Assembly (NCBI GenBank): GCA_963575645.1 | Contig: OY754466.1 | Span: forward strand, 35,310,001 to 35,374,000 | Origin: Xanthostigma xanthostigma | Lineage: Eukaryota > Arthropoda > Insecta > Raphidioptera > Raphidiidae | DNA: 64,000 nucleotides | Direction: 5' to 3' | In this document: in pieces, positions 46,800 through 57,374 of the stretch | How positions within the stretch are numbered: position 1 is the stretch's first letter | Layout of the letters: every line of letters starts with the position of its first letter | The notes under the pieces: generated by a model | The model's input: only the letters and a program-made list of their open reading frames with translations | The model's database searches: none | What the model was told of the DNA's origin: nothing | Translations under genes and position numbers: made by a program

Positions 46800-46862
46800 A
46801 GAGTAAAGTTTGTAAGTTTGAAATTTGAATGAAGGAGATAATCTCCTCATCCGTTTTCAACA
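46800..46862 (+). repeat. Fragment of repeat G (left boundary of the composite)
   Basis: AGTAAAGTTTGTAAGTTTG and GGAGATAATCTCCTCATCCG correspond to 42590-42660, and in reverse to 49760-49822. Confidence 0.55.
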
Positions 46863-47527
46863 TTTTTTTAGCCAATATTTAGAATCGAATTCAGATGAAT
46901 TAATTAACTTCCCAGTACACTGGGAAGTTTTTGTAATTGGTTCGAAAATCGAAATCAATTATAGAAAATGTTTCAAGAACACCACACTAATTTTTTTCTA
47001 TTTTAAAAAGTTCATTAATTTGTTGTCGCTGTGGTTACGTAAGAAAGTAATCCCACCAAAAATATAAATGTGAAAAAGGGGCCAACTGCGTTTCGTTATC
47101 TTAAAAAATCACTGAAATGTAGAAAATATGCTACGCCAAACTTGGCAAGTTTTCATTAAAGAAGTAATTATTGAGACCCCTGAAAACTTTCCAAGTTTGG
47201 CGTGTAAATTTATAAACGTGTAGGCAAGGAACTTGGCATATTTTCTACATTTCAGTGATTTTTTAAGATAACGAAACGCAGTTTGGACGAGAACTTGGCC
47301 CCTTTTTAACATTTATGTTTTTGGCGGGACTACTTTCTTACGTAACCACAGCGACAACAAATTAATGAACTTTATAAACGCTGTGTTCAAAAATAGTGAA
47401 AAATTAGTGTGGTGTTCTTGAAACATTTGCTATAATTGATTTCGATTTTTGAACTAATTACAAAAACTTTCCAGTGTACTGGGAAGTTAATTAATTCATC
47501 TGAATTCGATTCTAAATATTGGCTAAA
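46863..47527. repeat. Large foldback, arms about 300 bases
   Basis: The left arm (46863-47155) pairs with the right arm (47179-47527) from TTTTAGCCAATATTTAGAAT on the outside to CGCCAAACTTGG in the centre. Small indels distinguish the arms. Frames here (46825-47067, 47109-47312) are incidental. Confidence 0.85.
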
Positions 47528-47572
47528 AAAAAATTGGTTGTCTGTAAAGTCGGTTTACGGACGATAGTTTTA

Positions 47573-48365
47573 TAGGCCCCACTCACGATCAAACTTCATG
47601 CCACAGTTCAGTGTTCAGTGAAGTTGGACAGATTAATCGAAAGACTGACTGGCACCACACACAGTTCATGCAAACTGCTCAGTTTTTTAAATTTTTTGTG
47701 TTCAGTTTGGTTCAGTTGTTTTGTTGGCATACACTCGTCGAGTATAGATACATAACATATTATATTATATACATACTATAATATTATACTATAGAGTATA
47801 TAGTTCATTAATAAGAACTAAATGAGTAATTTAAATGGTGAGGATTGGCTGTTCATAGTTATGGGATTGTATTTAAAACAGAGAAATAAGAAAAAAAAAG
47901 AAGAATATGGGTGAAAAATTGGTTAGAAATGCGTGATTCAAGAAGTCATGTTTATTTGATTAATGAATTACATCTTGAGCCGCTTGATTGCAATAATTAT
48001 TTACGAATGAATGAATTAACTTACAATTATTTACTGGAATTAGTTACCCTATTTATTAAGAACCAGGACACAAATATGTGAAAATCTATTTCTGCACAAG
48101 AAAGGCAGCAACATTGAGATTTTTGGCTTCTGGTTGTACAAAACACAGAACTCCAAAAACTGAACTGAAAAACACCCACACACACAACAGTTTACTTGAA
48201 CACTGAACACTGAAGTCGTTCAAAAATCAAGATGCATTTGATGAGTTCATGCTTGACTTCAGTGTTGGTTTCAGTGTTTATTTGTCCCACACACTATCAT
48301 GCTTCACTGAACTATAAGTTTGAACACTGAACTGTTGCATGAAGTGTGATCGTGAGTGGGGCCTA
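47573..48365 (+). mobile_element. PIF/Harbinger element nested in repeat E
   Basis: Ends are TAGGCCCCACTCACGATCAA and TGATCGTGAGTGGGGCCTA-type inverted repeats. TTA stands on both sides (47570-47572 and 48366-48368) and only once at the uninterrupted site in repeat E copies 1 and 2. This confirms the insertion and its 3-base duplication. Confidence 0.92.
47822..48166 (+). pseudogene. Harbinger transposase N-terminal remnant
   Basis: After a first frame from ATG 47822 and a frameshift, 47902-48081 reads IWVKNWLEMRD, then LINELHLEPLD, NNYLRMNELTYNYLLELVT and FIKNQDTNM. This is the start of PIF/Harbinger transposases ('WV..W......G....L..EL...D...F..F.RM....F..LL..V...I...DT.M'). A stop follows, then SISAQER in the same frame. 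Two stops and a frameshift show it is dead, and the DDE region is missing. Confidence 0.8.
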
Positions 48366-48904
48366 TTACGTGATAACGTATTCCGTAATACATAACCTAA
48401 ATTTATATAATAATTATAATAATTCGAATCTATGATATTGCATCTTTCGCTTCAAATTTAGGTAAATTTTATTTATTAAATTACTCACCACCTATAAAAA
48501 TAATTTTTTTTATTAACTTTCTTTCTTTCGTATTTATTTAAGTCTCAAAGATTAACTGTCATACTATTTATAAAACAATTGTTTCACTGTTTATATAAAA
48601 TTCCAAAACCTACTTACAATATTTAAGTATTTTCATACGTCAAAAAATTGATTTTTATAATGATAAAATTTGTAAGAAAACGATTTTTTCGAGAGATGAG
48701 ACCTAGCTAAAACGATTTTTTGCCCCCCAAAATCCCTTTTCAGTAAATTTCATCCAAATCGTTAGGGCCGTTTTCGAGAAAAGCACGCACAGGGTCAGGC
48801 GGAACGTTACGAACGTTAGGAACGTTACACTTTTTCGTGCATGCAGCCGGTGTTTTATCAATTTATAAGATTGGTGATTCATCAATTTATAAGACGTTAT
48901 CACG

Positions 48905-49150
48905 TCAAAAACATTTTACAAAACTTTCTTGTAAAGTAGAATAATAAAACACTATAAAAAGTACACTATTATTATATAAAAAACAACTATGGCATGTATC
49001 TCTTTTGCGCATGCGCCGATTTTCCCCAAAAAATTTACAATAATTTCTAGTAAAAATAGATAGAGTAAAAACCGTTTTAAAAACTATATTATTATTATAT
49101 AAAACATCATTATAAGAGATATATTCTTTTACGCATGCGCCGATGTTCCC
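48905..49150 (+). repeat. 123-bp satellite, two units
   Basis: GCGCATGCGCC at about 49008 and ACGCATGCGCC at about 49132. The flanking text matches 34490-34560 and 37681-37830. The 120-bp array is absent here. Confidence 0.75.
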
Positions 49151-49612
49151 CAAAAACAATAGGCCACTTCATATTTGCATATCAAACCCCAAAATTTGGT
49201 TTCAATCCCCTTATCCTTGGTAATTATAAGAAATGTCAAAAGTGACGTTTGCAACTGTCAAAGTATTATGTTCTAATAATAATTAGTTATTCCAATACTT
49301 AACTTAGAAGGCGTTGCATTTCACAAAATACTAATGTCAAAAAATTGAATTAAACATTAGAAATGCAGCCGTTTTCATGTTAAGACAAGACGTACGTTAT
49401 CTTCTAATTTCCATGTACGGCAAACAAAGACGACCGACCGCGTCGCGCCAAGACAACATTGCATTTATACAGCTATTTTTCTATATAAATTTGTATAAAA
49501 AAACTGTTTAGGCAAATTCTGTTATACGAAATCTATGTAAAATGTTCTCCTCTTTCGTTTAAGACTGGTTTCAAACCGATCTGATTTAAATTGAGCGAGA
49601 AATTAGCAAAAA
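49151..49612 (+). repeat. Segment F, second copy
   Basis: AATAGGCCACTTCATATTTG through GGTTTCAAACCGATCTGATT corresponds to 37825-38000 and 38990-39110 in the same order. It lacks the tandem duplication and foldback that separate these parts in the first copy. Confidence 0.65.
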
Positions 49613-49822
49613 GCACGCACAGGGTCAGGCGGAACGTTACGCGTTACGAACGTTAGGATTTAGGAACGTTACACTTTTTCGTGCATGCAGCCGGTGTTTT
49701 ATCAATTTATAAGATTGGTGATTCATCAATTTATAAGACGTTATCACGTCAAAAATTTTGAAAACGGATGGGTAGTTTCAGAGACTATCTCCTACATCCA
49801 AACTTATAAACTTTACCCTCCG
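49613..49822 (+). repeat. Repeat E right part (copy 4) and inverted repeat G fragment
   Basis: CACGCACAGGGTCAGGCGGA to TTATCACGTCAAAAA repeats the right half of E. From 49760 the text CAGAGACTATCTCCTACATC and TATAAACTTTACCC is the inverse of 46800-46860, closing the composite. Confidence 0.65.
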
Positions 49823-50545
49823 TGCGCTATGATTAGGACACAATTATGTAGTAGAATATAGCTAATTGTTGGTTTTGTTAATAAGTTATCTCACACAAAA
49901 TGAACATAATATTATGATATTATATTAGATAACATGCTCTATCACGCGTATGCGTGATTTTCCATCACGCATATTATACACAAAGCACTAATATAGCTAA
50001 AATAAATTATAGAAATGGACCACTAGATAGACATCTTAATGACATTAAATTAATAATTTAGTGCCATTGAATAATTTATCTAAACTGTCCGACGCACTAA
50101 GCTGGTAACTCACTATACTACGATTGTGAAATAGTAGAGAGTGAGTCATCATTTATGTACGGTTCGTTGAATGGAGCGGCTAAGTAATGGAACAATTGAA
50201 GGAAACCATGCCCTCCCCACGAATATAAGCTGTGCCGATTGTATTACTGTTGGATTTTTAAAAGAAGACCGGTCTATGGAATGTAGTCCCATGACCTTAT
50301 TGCAGAAGAGCGCACATGTATTTTATATTGGTAAAAGGTAATGATCCTGGAACCGCTTCTATGCAATAAGGGAGTCCAGTCGACCAAACGTGTCGCAATT
50401 GTCGTATCGCGATAATTGTACTATTGCCATAGCTGTACGACTACACAGCGACACTTGCTAACAGTACAAAAAAATCATACACCAGACAGTACATAGGTGT
50501 GCGTTCACGGACTAAGTTGAGGGGTGTTGTCTGAATATCATCAAA
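49823..50545. other. Intergenic, possible flank of a transposon
   Basis: AAAAGAAGACCGGTCTATGG at 50258 is partly mirrored by CCCCACCGGTCTTCTTTCG at 50737, so the transposase-like fragment below may lie inside an inverted-repeat element. Otherwise nothing was recognised. Confidence 0.3.
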
Positions 50546-50704
50546 ATGGTAAGTAAAAAGGGAAAAACAGTTAGAAGTGGCGCTAGGGAGGTCATAGCGA
50601 ATGTAATTAAAATGTGCGAGTTAGAGGCTCAAAATAATGCCTTAAAATTTAAAGCTATACATTGTTTGCATGCCTTGCTATGCGCCGCCTATGAATTCCG
50701 ATAA
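50546..50704 (+). pseudogene. Transposase N-terminus-like fragment (low certainty)
   Basis: A 52-codon frame starts MVSKKGKTVRSGAREVIANV and continues KMCELEAQNNAL before losing similarity. The 'SGARE...NV.....E.......' pattern resembles the N-terminus of IS630/mariner-related transposases annotated in arthropods. It has no catalytic part and a spurious-looking tail. Confidence 0.4.
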
Positions 50705-51161
50705 TTTGGGAACACATCAACGACTTCGTGCCCTTTCCCCACCGGTCTTCTTTCGCCGATCGCACAGTATATTGTGAACTATAATCGTTTATGAGTCACT
50801 ACGGAAGTACACACGCAAGTTTATTATTTAAAGCTAGATAGTGGATTATTTAACGCGTTGTCACAAAATCTAACTACAGTAGAACTTCGATAAAACGATT
50901 TTTTATTTATAAATAAATAATTGTTCAGTGTGAGGACCACTTCCCCAAAGTATTACACCATATCTTAAGACTGAAAAGAGATAATACGCCGTTTCACGAA
51001 TGCATATTGTTGATAAATTTTTATTCGATTTAAAAAAAAAAGTAGGTACGTCATGTATATTATTTTTTTTTTGTTCTGTCATAACTTTACGAGGGGTTAA
51101 CCAATTTTTAAAAAAATCGACACCATTTTGTTCAGAATGTTAACGGATTGGACACATAATA
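50705..51161. other. Intergenic, no gene recognised
   Basis: AT-rich. CAGTAGAACTTCGATAAAAC near 50877 looks like one end of a pogo/Tigger-type MITE, but its partner was not found. Confidence 0.35.
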
Positions 51162-52551
51162 AGGTCAAGTTGGGTAACTGGGCACTAATTTTACATCACT
51201 TCTGGGAAAAAATATCTTGGAAATAATTGTGATTAATTTATAAAGTGTTTATATTCTTAGGATGTTTTATAGGGTTTGGGGAAGTTCCGGTAAAAATCAT
51301 TTTCAAATCAGACTCTTGAGTCTTGAGTTATTTTTTTTTTTATAAATTCTTGTCTGTTGTTCCAGTTGCCCCCGTATATGAGGCAACTGGAATCTATGTG
51401 TGTAAATTGCTATTGACACACATATAAAATTATCTGAGGCATCTGGAAGCAATAAGAACACGTGTGCAAAAAGCACAGAAAATTTTACATTTTTATCTTG
51501 AAAAATCAGGGAGATATGGCAAATGCAATAATAATGTGTTTACTTGGAGTAATTAAAGCTTTATTAAAAATAATGTGAGATACAAAAGAACTTAAGTAAG
51601 TACTTAATATTGTTTCTAATTACTTAAGTAAGCACTTAAAACTTACAAATTTGATGAAAAAAAAAACAAACAAAATAAAATTTACTCTATTAAAACCTAA
51701 TAAAAAATCAATACATAAATCATTACTCTGAAAACATAAATTTACCCTTTTTTTCTGTAGGTTTGGATAGTTTTCTTATAATCTGGTCTTGTGTTACATG
51801 AACAGTGTCCGGTACAGTTGGAAAAACGTAAAAATTTTGGTTGTTTCTAAGGCACGATACCACATAATTTGTCTTATTTAGTCCCCTTTCCTCGAGTACC
51901 GGCTACGTAGTGCCTTAAGGTAGATTTAGAAATTCCGTATATCTTGGCAGCCCCGTAAATAGTTTTATTTCCGTTTATAACATCTTCGGTAGCCTGATTT
52001 AGAGCATCTCTGCTATATGACCCAGAGTCTGCCCCTTTACTGGTTTTTCTTTTATAATTTCGGACCATCGTTCTTCTGTAGCAAAAAAAAACATACATTT
52101 ATTGCGTCTTCGGGGTAATTGGAGTCTATATTCCAGTTGACCCAAGTGATATGTTCCAGTTACCCCGATTCATAGATTTTACCGGGGCAACTGGAACACA
52201 GTGAAAATAAACTTCATTTTCAATCCTAACCTCAAATCATTAACATGCTACCTTCTTTGTGTTATTTTTCACCCCCCAAAAACATTTCCTATTAATTAAA
52301 AAAAAAAAGTACTTACCATTGGTCAAAGAATCATAAGATGTCACTCGTTGCATAAGGTATATATTGGCAGTTGACAAAAATAAGAATTTTTCGCTAAAAA
52401 TGTTGCACTTACAAGAACCACATGTGATGTAAATGACACTTTAGAAGTTAAATGACCGCCAGAAAAAATGCGGGAATTTTAAAATAGTTAATAAGGGAGT
52501 AACAGACCTAGGGCCCAGTTACCTCTGAGTCCCAGTTACCCAATTTGACCT
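51162..52551 (-). mobile_element. pogo-like element with psq ORF
   Basis: Ends are AGGTCAAGTTGGGTAACTGG and CCAGTTACCCAATTTGACCT, with TA on each side. CCAGTTGCCCC / CAACTGGAA-like motifs recur several times inside (51362, 51421, 52130, 52150, 52190), like subterminal transposase-binding repeats. It contains the short ORF below. Confidence 0.75.
51874..52068 (-). CDS. psq-type helix-turn-helix protein of a pogo-like transposon, truncated
   Basis: Starts MVRNYKRKTSKG. It contains YSRDALNQATEDVINGNKTI followed by YGAAKIYGISKSTLRHYV, the pipsqueak-type DNA-binding helix-turn-helix ('AA..YGI...TL..HV'), and ends GTRGKGTK at a stop. The Met at 52068 fits the domain better than the upstream Met at 52098. 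A pyrimidine-rich tract and CAG lie just upstream, so the start could follow an intron. The DDE catalytic region of pogo transposases is absent. It may be a DNA-binding relic able to bind the element's own ends; expression is unknown. Confidence 0.65.
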   Translation of the reverse strand: MVRNYKRKTSKGADSGSYSRDALNQATEDVINGNKTIYGAAKIYGISKSTLRHYVAGTRGKGTK

Positions 52552-53170
52552 TATAATATATTTTTTTTAAATTCATTCAGTCTTTTTTTATGTACTAAAA
52601 TCTGCAGCATTTGTGAATCGATTTTGATGATACTTTTTCTCTTTGATATGACACACCTTCAGCGTAAATTTATATCGATTCAGCAGTTTTTTTTTTTAGT
52701 TCAGTAATAAAATATTTATATTGGCGTTTAATAACGTTCAAACCACGCATTGCAAGCCACTTAAAAGTCAAAAATAAAAAACTCAAAAAAAGCCACTAAA
52801 AAGCAAATAATAATAATATTTTGAAGTCGGAGCCATTTTAGTACATAGGTACTTAACTAAATTCGCGCTGACCTCAAAAATTTTTTTTTTTCGATTTTTA
52901 GTAGCTTTTTAAGGATGTGCAATTTTTTTTTAATGGATACTATTAAAGATATAATTCTTACATGCAGTTATAACGAATTCAATCCGATTTGCATCCAGTC
53001 GAAGCCAGACTGGACAATTATTATAGATTTAACCTTCCTCAAGAAATGAGTTATCGAATTGTAAAAATTGAATGCAAATCAGCTCAGTAATTCTCGAAAT
53101 TATCCGGTACAGACTGACAAACATTTACTGAACTTAATTTTATTATACTTTTATTAGCTTTTGTACAATT
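52552..53170. other. Intergenic, no gene recognised
   Basis: AT-rich with long T and A runs. No coding or repeat signal recognised. Confidence 0.35.
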
Positions 53171-53642
53171 GTGGCGTGTGTGAGTCGTACAAGCATGTAA
53201 ATATTTTGAGCCGGAACGAGATTACCTTCCCCCCCCGTTTTCGAGGATGCTGAACACGGTGGAGATATTAAAATTTGGGGTTACGCAACCCCCCAAAATG
53301 GCCAAAAACCAGCCCCGAACGGGATTAAACGCGCATTACGTGATTACCTTTCCGAAAAAAATGTTTTTTTCTCTATTTTTGATGGTGGTTAACATTGCCG
53401 CCGACTCTCACCAACCATCGGCCAAATCTCACCCCTGAAACGGGTGAATTTTGTCGGCAATTTGAAAAAAAAACACCTGTTTCGGAGATGAGATTTGGCC
53501 GGCGGAGGGGTTGGTGAGAGTCGGCGGCAATTTTCAACATCACCACCGTGCTCAGCATCCTCGAAAACGGGGGGAAGGTAATCTCGTTCCGGCTCAAAAT
53601 ACTTACATTTTTCGAGATTTTTTCCGACTCACACACGCCACT
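53171..53642. mobile_element. Foldback MITE just upstream of the receptor gene
   Basis: Ends GTGGCGTGTGTGAGTCG and CGACTCACACACGCCAC are exact complements. The arms continue with GAGCCGGAACGAGATTACCT and its complement, and inner GACTCTCACCAACC / GGTTGGTGAGAGTC pairs. The element is GC-richer than its surroundings and ends 194 bases before the receptor ATG. Confidence 0.8.
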
Positions 53643-53836
53643 ATAGCTTACGTGATCAAATTGTCTAAATCATTTTTTCATATCTCATAATGACAGAAAT
53701 TTAATTAAAAGATTACTTTAATCGATATATACGTGCACCGATGAAAATAGTTCTATTTCACCGTAGCTAAACATTTAATATAACTCGTAAGCGTATACTG
53801 GTTTAATATATTGTGTAATTGAGTACTGTTGTCATC

Positions 53837-56800
53837 ATGGAAGTGAATACTTGCGTTTGTAAAGCACTAAAACTGACTTTTATTTTCGCTCGTACCACCG
53901 GGTCCTTACCATTAAATTGGAGACACGGTCCAAACGGATGTACTTTTGAAGTGTCACGGTTTTGGTATTCGTATTCGATTTTATATTTTTCATTGTCACT
54001 ATATTCAATTTTTATGGGTAACGGTTTCTCGGCCCAAAACAAAAATTCGTATGTGCTAACGGCCAACATATTCGCCAGTGGAATTATAGGAGGATTTCTG
54101 TCGCTGTTTGGCTTGTCTTACGCCAAAAAAATGTCGCAGTGCCTTACAAATTGGGGACGAGTCACGTTGACTTGTTCGGAAGCTACAGGAACATTGCATA
54201 TGTATCAGATATTATTTCTGTTTTTTTATTTCCTGTATAAATTTATATTTTTCAGTTTCATTTATTTTTATTCCTCGAAGTACGAAATGAACGTAATCGA
54301 CGTTATTATAGCGGCCTCGTTTTGTGCCGGCTGGTATGGTTATGATATGACTTATTGTATCATAGGATTGACTTTCATAAGCACGACAAATTGCCTCTAT
54401 GAGATAATGGTGAATGAATTGCGTTACAGAAGCATCCATCCGCATCATTCTGTAGAAGTGGCAACGAATAATTTTTACCTTCTTGGTTATTTGAGCCCGA
54501 TGGCTAAGTGCAGCAAAGACCACACTCTATTACCAGTGACACGTGCGATGACCAATGCTGAAAAAATTGACTATTTGCGCTATTGGCACGAATATTTGTC
54601 AACTAAATGCTTTGAAACTGCTAATAAAGTATATAAAAATCACGTGATGGTCATGGTGTTGATCCAGTTGATATATACGATATTTTTAATATATTACTCG
54701 TTTAATTCTATTGTCACATATAATTTGGATCTTGTCACATTCTTCGCTATGTTTCTTTGGATGGCGCCGACTGTCATTTATTTATTCATATGTCAAGGTG
54801 GAGGAGTTATCATCGAAAAGGTTAATACTTTTTTTATTACTCATGCGGGAAAAGTGGTACAGTAGAGACGCGTTAATCCGAACCTTCATAATCCGGATTC
54901 TTTGGTAATTCGGACAGTCGTTTGATAGTATTATGTACATTGTAGTCCGGATTTTTCCAGTTTCAGTAATCCGGATCATGATACTTAGTTATTGAGTAGC
55001 TGTACCGGCACTATTTGCGTCAACACTATTGGCCGGCGGTGTGTTACAAACAGTTACATACATATTTGTTGCCGGAGAAGTGAGAGAATTTAGATGGTTT
55101 TAGTATGTATGTGGTCGTTGTCAAACTCAGATAGAAATACATAATAGAGAACGCACTATGGCGCCGCGTAAACGATCACACGTTACTTTATCACTGCAAG
55201 TAAAAAACGAAATTCTTGACAAATTAAAAAAGGGAGCCTCAAATATACAGTTAGCCGCAAAATATGAGCATTTTAGTTTGTTTTCTTGATAATTAAAATT
55301 ACATCCAGTAATCCGGACATTTTGATAATCCGGATCAGCTGTGTTTTAATTAGTCCGGATTATCGCGTCTCTACTGTATGTTTACGCACGCTGTTACGGT
55401 TGAAAAGTAGCTATTTTCATTTGCGTGCGGAAAATTTATTTGTCGCACTGAAATTATTGTTTGCAGCACGCAAATTCAGAGAAAAAAACAAAATAATAAC
55501 GGTGTTAATGTCAACGAAACAAACTGTCATTTGAAGCAGATTTGAGGTTAAAATTTTCGATTATAGACTTTTATTCTTGACAATTTTAACAATTTTAACT
55601 GAATTTTTAAATTTTTAATGATTTAATTTTAATTTTTATTACTTCTAATTTTTTTTTAATTCGTAATCAAATGTTAATTTTAATTTAATTTAATTCGTAA
55701 TAAAAAATAGTATGTGCAAAATAGTATGTGCAAAAAAAAATAGTAGGTATGTTGTGCATGCCGCACAACATACCTACTATTTTTTTTTAAATTTTTCTTT
55801 GGATGTCATTTTTGTACTGACAAATATTCTTTTAAGCGTCATTGTACCATATCTATAAGTATTAATATATGTACCTATAAAAGCTGAAGAGTTTGTTTGT
55901 TGGTTTGTTGGTTTGGTTGAACGCGCTAATCTCAGAACTACTGGTTCGAATTGAAAACAAGTTTTTTTTTCTTGGATACTCCATTTATCGAGGAAGGCTA
56001 TAGGCTATAATATAATATCACCCTACGACCAATAGAAGCGGAGCATCAATGAAAAATGTTGCAAAGTGTAACTCAAAATTTGTTCGTCAACAAAAACTTT
56101 TGAACGGTAACTTCGATCATCATGAAATTTGGACACAACATTCATCTCGGTAAACTAAGATGAATGTGCGTACTCATATCCCTCCCCCATTAGTTCTTTT
56201 GCACCTGGGTGAAACCGGGCGGGACCGTTAGTATAAAATAATAGATTTTTATCTACATTTGTTTGATGATACTTACTGTAAAATGTTCAAAAACCAATTT
56301 TTTTTCCATATTGCAAAAATATCTAGAAATTGTTAATAAAAATTATGAGATCATGCTAGCCGCGTATTTTTTAAATCTTTTTCATATTTAATATTATTGA
56401 AGTAAAATTACTTTAGACGCGACTTGAGAGTAACGCAGATTTTTTATCGGACCGAAGTAAGTGTTTACGCTGTTCCTCTATTAAAAACCATCGACTGACA
56501 GATGGCAGAATGAAATGTGAAACATAGCTACGGACACAAACCAATAAGCATAGTAGTAACGCGCGGCGTTCTAATAGTATATTTATTTTCTCCAGGCGTC
56601 AAGTTTTAAGGAAATTTTAAACGAATATTCCATAAGGGACATGAACAAGGACGAAATATTGCAAGTTAGATTATTTATGGATAAGATAACTTATTGGCCT
56701 AAAACGCCTACCGTTGGTAATCTTTTCGTGTTGGATACTTCTTTAATCGCAGGTGTAAGTATATATTGATGAGATAGATAATGTATTAAAAATATGGACT

Positions 56801-57374
56801 GAAGTTAGTGAGATGTTAGACGCCAATGAGATGAGCTTTTTGACAGAATAAATATTTATAACCAACTTCAAAAACTTGTTGTGAAGATGTTTTAAGTGCT
56901 AGACTAAAAAATTCAGCAGCAAAAAGTTAGGCGGAGCTCATTCCAATAATTTAATAAAAAAAGTTTTTCATTGGCTCAATATAGAATACATGAAGTTTGT
57001 AACCAGGAGACCAAGCTTCCTATGCTTGCTGTGTTTCGAAACGGCCTGTTTTCTGGCGCACGCGAGGTGCGCTGTTATCACTACCTGGGAAAACTTCGGT
57101 TCTTTCCATCTGTTTTCGCCAAAGTTACGAAAGTTCTTCACAGATACTACACACATGTACTCCATGAAAGTGTGTGCGTTACCCAGTAGCTGATGCCATA
57201 GTGGTCCATGCGACAGATATCGGTCCACCGCTACGCTCGCGCTGGGTCTCCTGGTTACAGATATGTAACATAAAAACTGGTTATTATTTTTTTAAAGGAC
57301 TTCCTTTTTTACAGTTGGCCGCAAATATAATAACATATGTTCTGGTCCTCATCAGTTTGAAATTAATTGAGTAA
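53837..57374 (+). CDS. Gustatory-receptor-like seven-transmembrane protein, three exons
   Basis: Insect gustatory receptors are ligand-gated ion channels of sensory neurons; the ligand here is unknown. Exons are 53837-54820, 56596-56752 and 57298-57374, joining to 405 codons plus stop, the normal receptor length. The start ATG at 53837 leads into CVCKALKLTFIFARTTGSLP, like the short cytoplasmic N-terminus before TM1. Several hydrophobic segments follow (residues about 45-65, 80-100, 130-155, 165-190, 280-300, 305-325). A long loop contains YLRYWHEYLSTKCFETANKV. Exon 2 gives the C-terminal core ending NLFVLDTSLIAG, and exon 3 gives LAANIITYVLVLISL, matching the family's TYxxVLxQF signature in TM7 with the final Phe region altered. 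The exon 2 donor used is GTGTAA at 56753, which keeps the frame. Introns carry transposons. No disabling change seen. Confidence 0.87.
54860..55376 (+). mobile_element. pogo/Tigger-type element in receptor intron 1
   Basis: Ends are CAGTAGAGACGCGTTAATCC and ATTATCGCGTCTCTACTG, flanked by TA (54858-54859 and 55377-55378). TAATCCGGAT-type subterminal motifs recur inside. It begins about 40 bases after the exon 1 donor. Confidence 0.9.
55158..55289 (+). pseudogene. CENP-B/Tigger N-terminal helix-turn-helix remnant
   Basis: Frame MAPRKRSHVTLSLQVKNEIL continues DKLKKGASNIQLAAKYEH, the N-terminal DNA-binding domain of Tigger/CENP-B proteins ('KR..LTL..K..I...L..G......A..Y'). It then runs out in a short tail and stops. 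No catalytic domain. Confidence 0.8.
55732..55789. repeat. 26-bp perfect hairpin in receptor intron 1
   Basis: TAGTAGGTATGTTGTGC and its exact complement surround a 5-base loop (ATGCC), extended by A9/T8 runs. The size is that of a short hairpin or palindromic MITE core. Confidence 0.75.
55880..56233 (+). repeat. Widespread insect repeat, Helitron-like
   Basis: GAACGCGCTAATCTCAGAAC, then ATCGAGGAAGGCTATAGGCT and GACCAATAGAAGCGGAGCA, ending GTGAAACCGGGCGGGACC, is a repeat I recognise as common in insect genomes. It is often assigned to Helitron-like elements. It lies inside receptor intron 1. Confidence 0.5.
56985..57265. mobile_element. MITE family B, copy 2, in receptor intron 2
   Basis: Left end CATGAAGTTTGTAACCAGGA and right end GGTCTCCTGGTTACAG. 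The interior matches copy 1 at 9427-9667. It fills most of the 545-base intron between receptor exons 2 and 3 and ends about 30 bases from the exon 3 acceptor. Confidence 0.85.

Larger units (their letters stand above)
47534..48904 (+). repeat. Repeat E, copy 3, interrupted by a Harbinger element
   Basis: TTGGTTGTCTGTAAAGTCGG at 47534 continues to 47572, breaks, and resumes at 48366 as TTACGTGATAACGTATTCCG. It ends in TTATCACGTCAAAAAC at about 48911. This copy has about 400 bases of extra interior that copies 1 and 2 lack. Confidence 0.7.

Noticed and set aside
51874-52098. Host pipsqueak-family transcription factor
   Set aside because: The frame is only a short psq domain and lies between transposon inverted repeats with TA duplications, so it belongs to a pogo-like element.
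54212-54523. Minus-strand 103-codon frame
   Set aside because: It is antisense to the first receptor exon and has no features of its own.
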